From assembly GCF_014196525.1 (NCBI RefSeq), contig NZ_JACIDX010000003.1:1-64000 (forward strand): 64,000 bases of DNA, written 5' to 3'. Positions 44,592 to 53,102 of this stretch are shown here, piece after piece. Numbering within the stretch: position 1 is the stretch's first letter; each line of letters opens with the position of its first letter. The DNA comes from Novosphingobium sediminicola (GTDB lineage Bacteria > Pseudomonadota > Alphaproteobacteria > Sphingomonadales > Sphingomonadaceae). A program made the translations under genes and the position numbers. Below the pieces are notes generated by a model. It did not search any database and had not been told where the DNA came from. It worked only from the letters and a program-made list of their open reading frames with translations.

Positions 44592-45596
44592 ATGGTGACG
44601 AAAAAATCGCTTGCCGGACTGCTTGGCGGGATTTGCCTGCTGCTTCCGGTTCAGGCGTCGGCGGCCTCGCCACCAGCATGCAACAAGACATGTCTGGAAC
44701 AAATTGCTGCAACCTATCGCAAGGCGTATCTGGCCCATGATCCTGCGCTCGCCCCGCTGGCAAAACATGTGCGTTTTACCGAAAACAACGTGGAAATGCC
44801 GCTGCCGGACGGAACATGGCACACGGTTGCGCGGGAAATCGGCCCGGCGCTGACGGTGTCCGATCCGCTAACGGGCCAGGTGGGCATCTACACCTCGATC
44901 CAGCAGCACGACGTGCCCGGATTTCTGGCAATCCGTCTCAAAGTGATCGGGCGCAGGATCACAGAGGTGGAGCATATCATCTCGACCAAACGCAATCTGT
45001 CCGCGCCGCCTACACCGATAGGACAGGTCGAGGGCTTTGTGCATAATCCGGATCTGGCCCAGCCTGTCGCTTTGGCGGAAAAGTCCGGCCGACGCGCGAT
45101 GGTCGCCCTTGCCGACGGATATTTCACCACGCTGGAGAACAACGACGGCACGATCCGCAGCACGCGCTTTGCCCCGGATGCCAAACGATTTGAAAACGGG
45201 ATGGAATTTCCGGAAATCGAAAAGAACTTCCGTGCCGGACGCTATCGCTTCAATGAAAGGGTACGCGACAGGGAATATTTCCTTGTTGATGAGGCACGCG
45301 GTATCGTCATGTCGCGGGCGTTTATTGACCACAAGGGCGTGCTGGACAATTTCGAACTGACCGACGGCACAAAAACGCGCTCGATCTTTCGCGAACCGCA
45401 AAGCTGGAGCGTGCTGGAACTTTTCAAGATAAAGGACGGTCAGATCACGGCGATCGAGGCCACCTTCATCCAAGTGCCTTATTACATGCGTTCGCCGTGG
45501 ACCAGATATCCCGACCGGCGCAAAGGCGGCTTGACTGTTCCGCCCCCTTTGCCGCCGGCTTCGCCGCTCGCTGCGTCCAATCCGCCTATGGATTGA
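44592..45596 (+). CDS. Exported protein of unknown function, two-cysteine family, copy B
   Basis: A 334-residue homologue of the protein at 38250-39263. It has a signal peptide (ending VQASAA) and then CNKTCLEQ, AHDPALAPLAKHVRFTENNV, LTGQVGIYTSIQ, PGFLAIRLKVIGRRITEVEH, in the same order and spacing as copy A. The rest includes RAMVALADGYFTTLENNDG and an EATFIQVPYYMRSPW ending. The start at 44592 is favoured by a GGGG seven bases upstream. It is located behind AraC B. The paired cysteines near the mature N-terminus would form a disulfide in the periplasm. Activity unknown. Confidence 0.65.
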   Translation: MVTKKSLAGLLGGICLLLPVQASAASPPACNKTCLEQIAATYRKAYLAHDPALAPLAKHVRFTENNVEMPLPDGTWHTVAREIGPALTVSDPLTGQVGIYTSIQQHDVPGFLAIRLKVIGRRITEVEHIISTKRNLSAPPTPIGQVEGFVHNPDLAQPVALAEKSGRRAMVALADGYFTTLENNDGTIRSTRFAPDAKRFENGMEFPEIEKNFRAGRYRFNERVRDREYFLVDEARGIVMSRAFIDHKGVLDNFELTDGTKTRSIFREPQSWSVLELFKIKDGQITAIEATFIQVPYYMRSPWTRYPDRRKGGLTVPPPLPPASPLAASNPPMD

Positions 45597-45696
45597 GAGG
45601 TTATCTCGGCGGGAACAAAGTTAAAATCCTCGTACGCCATGAAGTAATACGCTCATCTCGCAAGGCGTCCTGACCGAATCTCAAGGCTCAAAATGG

Positions 45697-45756
45697 CCCT
45701 GTCCCGGATCGGCCGGATTTCTCTCATTCTTTCTGGAGGCGTTTTCAGGGACAGGG
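45697..45756. repeat. Distant inverted repeat in the gap before the TetR gene
   Basis: CCCTGTCCC (45697-45705) and GGGACAGGG (45748-45756) are perfect 9-bp arms around 42 bases, within the 178-bp gap between two convergent genes. No T-run follows. It may be a long stem-loop acting as a transcription end; no other copy was noticed in the window. Confidence 0.35.
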
Positions 45757-45774
45757 TCAAAAAGTGGGGCCGCC

Positions 45775-46401
45775 TCAATCCTTATGGCTTGCGTTAATGC
45801 CGTGAGCCAGAAGTCTGGCGAGAAACCGGGCTAAGCCCTGGATATCGGCGTTGCGGGTTTTCAATGCGCCAAATATGGCTTCCGTACCGCTTGCAAACAT
45901 GATCGAGACCAGAAGTTTGCGCTCGCTTTCCGAAAGCCTGTCGAGAGCCCCCAGTTCTGCAACGTCCATTTCAATATCCGCCAGCAAGGCCCTGATTTGC
46001 GCAGACCCGAACAATCTCGACCTTATATGATGCTGGTTGCGTTCAAAAAATTCAGCGCCGCCCGGCACGGAAAGCAGCATGTGCATGAAAGCGCCATAGC
46101 CCTGACACAACATCGTCTCGATGTCTTTGGCGCCATCTCTTGCCGCCGCGATCTCAAGACGGATCCGTTCGATGAGTTGGGCGACCAACTTGTCAAACAC
46201 TGCCTCTTTCGTCCGATAATAATTATAGAAACTTCCCGCCGAAACCTCGCTCTCGCTCACAATGTCGCGCACCGTGGCGCCATCAAGCCCTAGATTCGAA
46301 AAGACTTTCCACGCTGCGGCATCAATCTTTTCCATATTTTGCGCGCGGGTCATTTCGCGCTTCTCGGACAGGCCGTAGGGCGCCTTTCTCTGGTTTGGCA
46401 T
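45775..46401 (-). CDS. TetR/AcrR-family regulator
   Basis: A 208-residue TetR-type regulator; the helix-turn-helix spans AAWKVFSNLGLDGATVRDIV to SAGSFYNYYRTKEAVFDKLV, and the C-terminal part is an all-helical ligand domain. It lies 39 bp downstream of fabI on the same strand and may be the last gene of the exporter-PHA operon. It is also near the palindrome at 43462-43500. Which promoter it represses cannot be decided here. Confidence 0.82.
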   Translation of the reverse strand: MPNQRKAPYGLSEKREMTRAQNMEKIDAAAWKVFSNLGLDGATVRDIVSESEVSAGSFYNYYRTKEAVFDKLVAQLIERIRLEIAAARDGAKDIETMLCQGYGAFMHMLLSVPGGAEFFERNQHHIRSRLFGSAQIRALLADIEMDVAELGALDRLSESERKLLVSIMFASGTEAIFGALKTRNADIQGLARFLARLLAHGINASHKD

Positions 46402-46440
46402 CTGGGCACTCTTGGGTTCGGCAAGGATTTTGAGGCGCGT

Positions 46441-47214
46441 TTAGGCCATCAATTGCTGTCCGGCGTCAATAGGAACGACAGTGCCTGTGATATGCCGCGC
46501 GGCATCGCTCGCCAGAAAAGCGGCCAAAGCGCCGACATCTTCGATCGAAACCAGCGTGCCTTCCGGCGCGGTGGCTGCAGCGCGCTCCAGCAATGCGTCG
46601 AAACGAGCGATCCCGCTCGCCGCGCGCGTGGCGATGGGGCCGGGCGAGATGGCGTGGGCGCGGATGCCTTTGGGGCCGAGTTCGGCTGCAATATAACGGG
46701 TCGCGCTTTCCAATGCGGCCTTGACCGGCCCCATCATGTTGTAATGCGCAACCACCCGCTCCGAGCCATAGAAGGTGACGCACAAAAGGCAGCCCCCATC
46801 CTGCATCAGCGGTTCGGCCAAACGCGCCATCCGCAAAAAGCTGTGGCATGACACATCCATGGCCAAAGCAAAGCCTTCTGCCGAGCAGTCGACCACCCGG
46901 CCCTGAAGATCGTCTTTCGGCGCAAAGGCAATGGAATGCAGCAGGAAATCCAGCTTTCCCCATCGCGCCTTCACCTGATCGAACAGCGCTTCAAGTTGCC
47001 CCGGTTCGCGCACATCGCAAGGCGCCAACCATTCCACGCCCAATCGTTCGGCTACCGGCTCGACAAAAGGTTTTGCCTTATCGTTGAGATAGGTCGCGGC
47101 CAGCGTGGCCCCGCATTGCGCGAAGGCTGCCGCGCATCCTGCAGCAATGCTGTGCTCATTGGCGATCCCGACCACAAGGCCGCGCTTGCCCGAAAGATCT
47201 ACCAAAGGTTTCAT
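46441..47214 (-). CDS. fabI: Enoyl-[acyl-carrier-protein] reductase, FabI-type
   Basis: A 257-residue FabI-like short-chain reductase, which reduces trans-2-enoyl-ACP with NAD(P)H. The cofactor motif GIANEHSIAAGCA is near residues 16-28, the active-site pair Tyr158-x6-Lys165 is in HYNMMGPVK, and SPGPIATRAASG follows. The residue aligning with the second catalytic Tyr of E. coli FabI appears to be Phe148 (TFYGSER against SYLGAER). It overlaps ackA and closes the PHA-acetate part of the operon. An operon-bound second FabI may serve hydroxyacyl supply or reverse beta-oxidation rather than general fatty acid synthesis (inference). Confidence 0.85.
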   Translation of the reverse strand: MKPLVDLSGKRGLVVGIANEHSIAAGCAAAFAQCGATLAATYLNDKAKPFVEPVAERLGVEWLAPCDVREPGQLEALFDQVKARWGKLDFLLHSIAFAPKDDLQGRVVDCSAEGFALAMDVSCHSFLRMARLAEPLMQDGGCLLCVTFYGSERVVAHYNMMGPVKAALESATRYIAAELGPKGIRAHAISPGPIATRAASGIARFDALLERAAATAPEGTLVSIEDVGALAAFLASDAARHITGTVVPIDAGQQLMA

Positions 47215-48410
47215 GCCATTGCTCCGTGCTGATCGCGCAACTTGTTGAAAGTGTGGAAGGCAATCATGCTTTCCTCGTCGGTGGGCATGACCCGTACCGC
47301 GATGCGGCTGTCCGATCGTGTGATAACCGGGGCGTTCGCGGCATTGGCCGCCTCGTCCAGAACAACCCCGGCCCATGCCATGCGCGCGCAGATGGCAGAG
47401 CGGATGGCCGCATCATTCTCGCCAATTCCGGCGGTAAAGACGATGCCGTCCAGCCCTTCGAGCGAGCCGATCAGAGCGGCCATGTGGCGCGCGACGGTCC
47501 AGACGAACAGCTCTATCGCCTCCTTCGCATGAGGGTCCGCGCTGGCATGGAGCACCCGCATATCGCCCGAAACGCCGGACACGCCCAACAGCCCCGACTG
47601 GCCATAGAGCATGGCTTCAACCTGCCGCGCGCTTATCCCCTCCTGAAGCTGCAGATGCAGCACCGCCCCGGGGTCGAGCGCGCCGCTGCGCGTGCCCATC
47701 ATCAGCCCGTCGAGGGCAGTAAACCCCATGGTCGTGTCGATGCCGGCCCCATCGCGCATCGCACAAAGGCTGGCCCCATTGCCCAGATGGGCGACGATCA
47801 CCCGCCCTGCGGCCAATCCGGGATCGATTTCGCCCAGCCGCCGGGCGATATATTCATAGGACAGGCCATGGAAGCCGTAACGCCGAAGCCCTTTTTCCGC
47901 GAACCGACGCGGCAAGGCCAGTCGCGTGGCAACAGCAGGCATGGCATGATGAAACGCGGTGTCGAAACAGGCGACCTGATGCAGATGAGGCGCCATACGG
48001 GCGATTTCGCGGATCGCGGCCAGATTGTGGGGCTGATGCAGCGGCGCGAGCGGGCAGAAAGCCTCCAGCCTTGCGATCAGCGCCGCATCGATCCTTTGCG
48101 GCGCCCGGAAGATCCCGCCGCCATGCACGACCCGGTGCCCCACCGCGACGATCTCATGCTCGCGCAGATGATCCTGCGCCCAGCCAAACAATTCGCCCAG
48201 CAGTTCCTCATGCGTCAGCCCGGCCCCATCGGGCCAGGATTTTTCGAGCAGAACCACGCCGTCATCCTGGCGAATGCGGATGCGCGGATCGCTGCCGATG
48301 CCCTCCAATTTGCCGCCGGCGGCATGGCGCGGCCCGTCCTGATCCAGCGTATAAAGGCCGAACTTGATGCTGGATGAACCTGAATTGAGGCTGATGAGGG
48401 CGCGGCTCAT
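47211..48410 (-). CDS. ackA: Acetate/propionate kinase
   Basis: A 399-residue acetokinase, interconverting acetyl phosphate and ADP with acetate and ATP. Motifs include LISLNSGSSSIKFGLY at the N-terminus, GHRVVHGGGIF, CFDTAFHHAMP, YGFHGLSYEYIA, IVAHLGNGASLCA and FTAGIGENDA. It is translationally coupled to the Pta-domain gene upstream (four-base overlap) and to fabI downstream. With the phosphotransacetylase it forms a complete acetyl-CoA to acetate route yielding ATP, useful when respiration is limited. Confidence 0.93.
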   Translation of the reverse strand: MSRALISLNSGSSSIKFGLYTLDQDGPRHAAGGKLEGIGSDPRIRIRQDDGVVLLEKSWPDGAGLTHEELLGELFGWAQDHLREHEIVAVGHRVVHGGGIFRAPQRIDAALIARLEAFCPLAPLHQPHNLAAIREIARMAPHLHQVACFDTAFHHAMPAVATRLALPRRFAEKGLRRYGFHGLSYEYIARRLGEIDPGLAAGRVIVAHLGNGASLCAMRDGAGIDTTMGFTALDGLMMGTRSGALDPGAVLHLQLQEGISARQVEAMLYGQSGLLGVSGVSGDMRVLHASADPHAKEAIELFVWTVARHMAALIGSLEGLDGIVFTAGIGENDAAIRSAICARMAWAGVVLDEAANAANAPVITRSDSRIAVRVMPTDEESMIAFHTFNKLRDQHGAMA

Positions 48411-49828
48411 AAGGCTGGCCTAAACAATCCGGGCGCCGCTTTCGTCCCGGCATGGGCGAGCAGAACAGCCACGGCGCAAGAGGCAAGGCGCGTGCTCAGA
48501 CTATCGGCCCGGCTGGTCAGGATGATCGGCACCCGCGCGCCCAATACGATGCCCGCAGCATCCGCCCCGCCCAGAAACGTGAGTTGCTTGGCCAGCATAT
48601 TGCCCGCCTCAAGGTTGGGAACCACGAGAATTTCCGCCTTGCCCGCGACTGGTGAGACGATACCCTTCTCCTTTGCCGCGGCCTCGTTGATGGCATTGTC
48701 AAAGGCCAGAGGGCCATCGAGCAGCGCGCCGGGAAATTGCCCCCGATCCGCCATCTTGCACAGCGCCGCCGCGTCAATTGTCGAAGCAATCGCCGGGTTC
48801 ACCATTTCCACCGCCGAGAGGATGGCAACCTTGGGCTGGGCAATACCGATCACATGCGCAAGGTCGATGGCGTTGCGGATGATATCGGCCTTTTCTTCCA
48901 GACCCGGCGCGATGTTGACGGCCGCATCGGTAATCATCAGGGGCGTGGGGTGGCCCGGCACATCCATGAGATAGACGTGGCTGACCCGCCGCTCGGTGCG
49001 CAACCCCGCCTCACGCGAAACCACCGCTGCCATCAGTTCGTCGGTATGAAGCGAGCCCTTCATCAACAGCTCCGCCTCTCCATTGCGAACCAGTTCCACC
49101 GCCGCCGCTGCGGCCGCATGACTGTGGGGCGCATTGACGATGCGGAAGGGGGCGATATCCACCCCGGCCTCCTGCGCCGCAGCGCGAATGCGGGCTTCGG
49201 GGCCGACCAGGATGGGAATGATAAGTCCGGCCTGCACCGCCTCGGCAACCGCCGTGATGGCAGCGGCGCTGCAGGGATGGGCGATCGCGGTGCTCACCGC
49301 AGTACTGGCTCTGGCGGCCGCCATCAGGCGACGATACGCGCTGTGGTCGGACAGGCTGACATCGGGCAGTGTGGCTCGCGCCCGGCGCACCTTTTCGGTA
49401 GGAGCCTTAACCGTCGCCACGCCGGTGATGACCTCTTCCCCCGCCTGATTGATGCAAAGGCAATCGAACGTGATGATATGGTGTTTTTCTGCCTTGGACG
49501 AAACGGTGAGGCGCGCCGTAATCGTGTCGCCAAGAGCCACTGGCCGCAAAAAGCGCAGGCTCTGTTCCAGATAGATGGTGCCCGGACCGGGCAGTTCCGT
49601 GCCCAGCACCGCCGAAATCAACCCTCCGCCCCACATGCCATGCGCAATGACATGGTGAAACATGTCACCAGCCGCATATTCGGGGTCCAGATGGGCCGGG
49701 TTCACATCGCCCGACACCAACGCGAAAAGTTGAATGTCTCGCTGGCTCAGCTTGCGCGACAGGCTCGCGGTGTCGCCAATCGCGATCTCGTCAAAGGTAC
49801 GGTTCTCGATCATTGCGGGAGGCGTCAT
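48407..49828 (-). CDS. MaoC hydratase-phosphate acyltransferase fusion
   Basis: A 473-residue two-domain protein. Residues 1 to about 150 are a MaoC-type hot-dog hydratase (SGDVNPAHLDPEYA with the Asp/His dyad, VIAHGMWGGGLISAVLGTEL). Residues from about 165 onward are a phosphate acetyl/butyryltransferase domain (AIAHPCSAAAITAVAEAVQA, LMKGSLHTDELMAAV, MITDAAVNIAPGLEEKADII). The start at 49828 lies two bases after the phaC stop; no conserved sequence lies upstream. The fusion is known in PHA/acetate clusters. It could link (R)-hydroxyacyl-CoA or crotonyl-CoA chemistry with acyl phosphate formation for AckA. Confidence 0.88.
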   Translation of the reverse strand: MTPPAMIENRTFDEIAIGDTASLSRKLSQRDIQLFALVSGDVNPAHLDPEYAAGDMFHHVIAHGMWGGGLISAVLGTELPGPGTIYLEQSLRFLRPVALGDTITARLTVSSKAEKHHIITFDCLCINQAGEEVITGVATVKAPTEKVRRARATLPDVSLSDHSAYRRLMAAARASTAVSTAIAHPCSAAAITAVAEAVQAGLIIPILVGPEARIRAAAQEAGVDIAPFRIVNAPHSHAAAAAAVELVRNGEAELLMKGSLHTDELMAAVVSREAGLRTERRVSHVYLMDVPGHPTPLMITDAAVNIAPGLEEKADIIRNAIDLAHVIGIAQPKVAILSAVEMVNPAIASTIDAAALCKMADRGQFPGALLDGPLAFDNAINEAAAKEKGIVSPVAGKAEILVVPNLEAGNMLAKQLTFLGGADAAGIVLGARVPIILTSRADSLSTRLASCAVAVLLAHAGTKAAPGLFRPAL

Positions 49829-49830
49829 GA

Positions 49831-51585
49831 CTACTTCTCCAGAATATAGCTGCCCGGCGCATCGGCCAGCGGGGCATAGCCTTTGTCCGGCGCGCCCATG
49901 GGCGGCGGGGGACCCGCCTTGCCGGAACGGGCGCTGAGCCATTCGCCCCACGCCTCCCACCACGAGCCGGGATGATCCGGGGCCTGCGCCAGCCACAGAT
50001 CCGGCGCCATGGCCGGACCGCAGGCCGGGCGCGTGAGAAGTTGATAATGGCGGTTTTTATGTCCCGGCTCCGAAACAATGCCCGCATTATGCCCGCCATT
50101 GGTCAGCGTGAAACATATCTCTGCATCGGTCAGCATGTGGATCTTGTGCACCGAGCGCCACGGCGCGACATGATCGGTTTGCGTGCCCACCACAAACATC
50201 GGCGTTTTCAGCGCCGACAGACTGACCGGCATACCGCCCGCCACAAAACGCCCCTCGGCCAGATCGTTCTTAAGGAACAGCTTGTGCAGATATTCACTGT
50301 GCATCGCAAAAGGCATACGCGTGCCATCCGCGTTCCATACCATCAGGTCATTGGCGATTGGCCGCTCGCCCATCAGATATTCGTTCAGAATGCGCGACCA
50401 GACCAAATCATTGGAGCGCAGCATCTGGAAAGCGCCGCCCATCTGGCCACTGTCGAGATAGCCGCGTTCCCACATCATGCTGTCGAGCAGGTTAAGTTGT
50501 GCCTCGTCGATGAAAAGGCCCAGTTCCCCCGGCTCGCTGAATTCGGTTTGCGCGGCCAGCAGGGTCATGCCGGCCAGCCGTTCATCTCCATCGCGCGCCA
50601 TTGCCGCGGCCGCAATGGCCAACAGCGTGCCGCCAAGGCAATAGCCAAGGGCATGGATTTTCGGCGCTCCGGTGATGGCGGTTATCGCATCCAGCGCGGC
50701 CATCGGGCCCAGCAAACGATAGTCCTCCATATCCAGATCGCGATCCGCGCTGACCGGATTGTGCCATGACATCGCAAAAACCGTATAACCCTGCCCCACC
50801 AGCCAGCCGATCAGGGAATTGTGCGCCGACAGATCGAGAATATAATATTTCATGATCCAGGCCGGAACGATCAGCACCGGCTCCGGCCGGACCTTTGCGG
50901 TGGTCGGCTCATACTGGATCAATTCCATCAGGCGATTGCGATAAATCACCTTGCCCTTGGTCGCAGCAATGTCGCGCCCGATCTGAAAGGGCTGATCGCC
51001 GGACCCGGCGGTGCCGCGGGCCAGCGCCTCGATGTCCGCCATCAGCAATCTTGCGCCCTCGACCAGACACATGCCGCCCGTGTCCACGATCCGCCTCTGC
51101 AACACAGGATTGGTCGGGATAAAATTGCTGGGCGCGAACATATCGAGGATTTGCCGCAGGGTGAAGGATGTCACCGCTTCATGGCGGGCGCCGACACCCG
51201 AAATGCCGGTGGTGGCCGCGTGCCACCATTGCTGCGTCATCAAAAAGGATTGGGCGATCAGATTGTAGGGCGGCATTTTCCACGCCGAATCGTCAAAGCG
51301 GCGATCCTGCGGCAAGGGCTCAATCGCGGGGTGTTCCCCATCAGCGCCATGCGCGACATAATCGATCAGCCTCAGGCTTTTACGCATTCCTTTGGCCAGC
51401 AGTTCCAGCCGCCGCCCCGGAGATGCCGCAAGATGCAGCGCCCAATCGGACATGGCCTGCGCCACGGTAAAGGGCGACAGTCCGCCCGTGACGCCGGCAA
51501 TGGCGGCAAAGGAAGCATGGTCGAGGGTTTGGGCTATTCCATCAAGCGGATCTGCGTCGGCTTGGGCGGATGACGTGTCGGTCAT
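49831..51585 (-). CDS. phaC: Class I poly(3-hydroxyalkanoate) synthase
   Basis: A 584-residue PHA synthase that polymerises (R)-3-hydroxyacyl-CoA at granules. The alpha/beta hydrolase core has the nucleophile Cys316 in the lipase-like box GYCLGG, the Asp in GTQTDHVAPW and the His in GGHNAGIVSEPG; WWEAWGEWLSARSG near the C-terminus is typical. Length and the N-terminal domain place it in class I. It overlaps the NodT-like gene by four bases and is coupled to a MaoC/Pta fusion. No phaA, phaB or phasin gene is present here, so it may be an additional copy with a condition-specific role. Confidence 0.92.
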   Translation of the reverse strand: MTDTSSAQADADPLDGIAQTLDHASFAAIAGVTGGLSPFTVAQAMSDWALHLAASPGRRLELLAKGMRKSLRLIDYVAHGADGEHPAIEPLPQDRRFDDSAWKMPPYNLIAQSFLMTQQWWHAATTGISGVGARHEAVTSFTLRQILDMFAPSNFIPTNPVLQRRIVDTGGMCLVEGARLLMADIEALARGTAGSGDQPFQIGRDIAATKGKVIYRNRLMELIQYEPTTAKVRPEPVLIVPAWIMKYYILDLSAHNSLIGWLVGQGYTVFAMSWHNPVSADRDLDMEDYRLLGPMAALDAITAITGAPKIHALGYCLGGTLLAIAAAAMARDGDERLAGMTLLAAQTEFSEPGELGLFIDEAQLNLLDSMMWERGYLDSGQMGGAFQMLRSNDLVWSRILNEYLMGERPIANDLMVWNADGTRMPFAMHSEYLHKLFLKNDLAEGRFVAGGMPVSLSALKTPMFVVGTQTDHVAPWRSVHKIHMLTDAEICFTLTNGGHNAGIVSEPGHKNRHYQLLTRPACGPAMAPDLWLAQAPDHPGSWWEAWGEWLSARSGKAGPPPPMGAPDKGYAPLADAPGSYILEK

Positions 51586-53102
51586 GGCTGGACTCCCTTT
51601 TGCGCATTCTGGCGTAGAGGCCGGATGGTGGCGGCCGAAGGCGCGGACGCCTTGTCCCCCCAGCCACCGGCCATGGCTCGATAGAGCTGCACGGTTGCAC
51701 TGCCTTGCGCCACCCTTGCCTGCTCAGCCTTGTCGGCATCGGAAAAAGCATCCAGTTGCGCCTGCAACACGTCGCCCAAGGTCATGCGCCCCGCGCGATA
51801 GAAGGCTTGCGCCTGATCGACGCGGCGGGCGGACAGGTCGCGCGCCTGCTCAAGCCCGCGCAGACGCGCATCCAGGCCGCTGCGCAGGGCATAAGCGATC
51901 TCCACCTCTTCAAGGGCCAGCAGAATGGCGCGATCCTGACCGGCCAGCGCCGCCTCCAGTTCGGCATGGCCGGCCGCAATCCGGCCGCGCAGCAATCCGC
52001 CGGTAAAGATGGGAACGCTGGCCTTCACCCCCACCAGACCAAGCGGACCGCCGAAACCGGGCAGGCCGGAAAGGGCGATGTGCCCATCCTGCCCCGTGAA
52101 GGTAATCCCGAAGCGAGGCATCAGATCTGCCTTCAGACTTTTGAGCCTTGCCGCACGCGCGGCAACGATCAGCATTCTGGCGCGCACATCGGGGCGGCGC
52201 TCCAGCAAGGTCGAAGGAAGCTGACCGGCAGGCGGCGGCGGCACAAGCATGTCCGCTTGAGCCGCCTCCGGAGGCAGCGTTTCGGGCAATTCTCCGCCCA
52301 GCACGGCAAGCCGCCTGCGCCGCGCGTCGATCAGCGACAGAATTGGCGCTCGGCCCGCCTCCAATGAGGCGAGCGCCGCCCTCGCTCTGGTCACGTCCAG
52401 CGCCTTGGCCTGCCCCATCCCTTGCCGGGCAGCCAGATAATCGGCCAACAGCCGCGCCGATGCTATGCTCTGATCGAGGATGATCAGGCGGCGGCGCAGC
52501 CCCTGCCATTGCTGATAATTTTCAACGACATCGCCGATCACGGTCAGCGCAACGCCATGGGCCAGCCATTGCGCGCTGTCGGCAAGGGCTCTGGCCGCAT
52601 CGGCATCGGCGTGGCGCCCCCCGAACACGTCAGGCTCCCATTGCGCGCCAAGCCCCACGAGATAGCCCCCGCCGGTCGCGCCCTCGGACAAAGGCGTGAG
52701 AAGCGACCCCAGAGCGCCATCGGCGCCCGTATCGGCCACCGTGCCCCATGCCGCGCCATTGGCCGCCACGGAAGGATAGAGCGCGGCCTCGGACACGGAC
52801 ACCAGCGCCCTTGCGGCCCTGACATGGGCCTGCGCCACGCGAATATCGGCATTGGCGGCCAACGCCTTTTCGACCAGCGCGTCCAGCCCCGGATCGCCCC
52901 AAAGGGTCCACCACCGATCAGGCGCCACCGCCGAAGGCCGCAAGGCCTCCGGCGCGGCAAAGCGCGCGGGCGCGGAAACCATCGCCTGCGGAGCAGCCGG
53001 CGGGGGCGCCGATGCGCAAGCCGCCAGACCAAGCGCCGCGCCCGCCGACGCCAGAGCACGCAGGGTCATCTTTGGGCCTTTATGCATGATTTTTGCTTTC
53101 AT
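51582..53102 (-). CDS. NodT-family outer membrane efflux lipoprotein
   Basis: A 506-residue TolC-like outer membrane factor of the NodT group. The lipoprotein signal MTLRALASAGAALGLAACAS has its lipobox LAAC. The two outer-membrane efflux repeats follow, with long helices (AHVRAARALVSVSEAALYPS and, in the second half, LEAALAGQDRAILLALEEVE). It should be the exit duct for the HlyD-RbbA-permease exporter encoded just upstream. The start at 53102 overlaps the permease stop (ATGA), and its own stop overlaps phaC. Confidence 0.88.
   Translation of the reverse strand: MKAKIMHKGPKMTLRALASAGAALGLAACASAPPPAAPQAMVSAPARFAAPEALRPSAVAPDRWWTLWGDPGLDALVEKALAANADIRVAQAHVRAARALVSVSEAALYPSVAANGAAWGTVADTGADGALGSLLTPLSEGATGGGYLVGLGAQWEPDVFGGRHADADAARALADSAQWLAHGVALTVIGDVVENYQQWQGLRRRLIILDQSIASARLLADYLAARQGMGQAKALDVTRARAALASLEAGRAPILSLIDARRRRLAVLGGELPETLPPEAAQADMLVPPPPAGQLPSTLLERRPDVRARMLIVAARAARLKSLKADLMPRFGITFTGQDGHIALSGLPGFGGPLGLVGVKASVPIFTGGLLRGRIAAGHAELEAALAGQDRAILLALEEVEIAYALRSGLDARLRGLEQARDLSARRVDQAQAFYRAGRMTLGDVLQAQLDAFSDADKAEQARVAQGSATVQLYRAMAGGWGDKASAPSAATIRPLRQNAQKGVQP

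Noticed and set aside
45697..45756. Terminal inverted repeat of a mobile element
   Set aside because: Arms are only 9 bp, the interval is 60 bp without coding capacity, and no target duplication or second copy is visible; a stem-loop is more likely.
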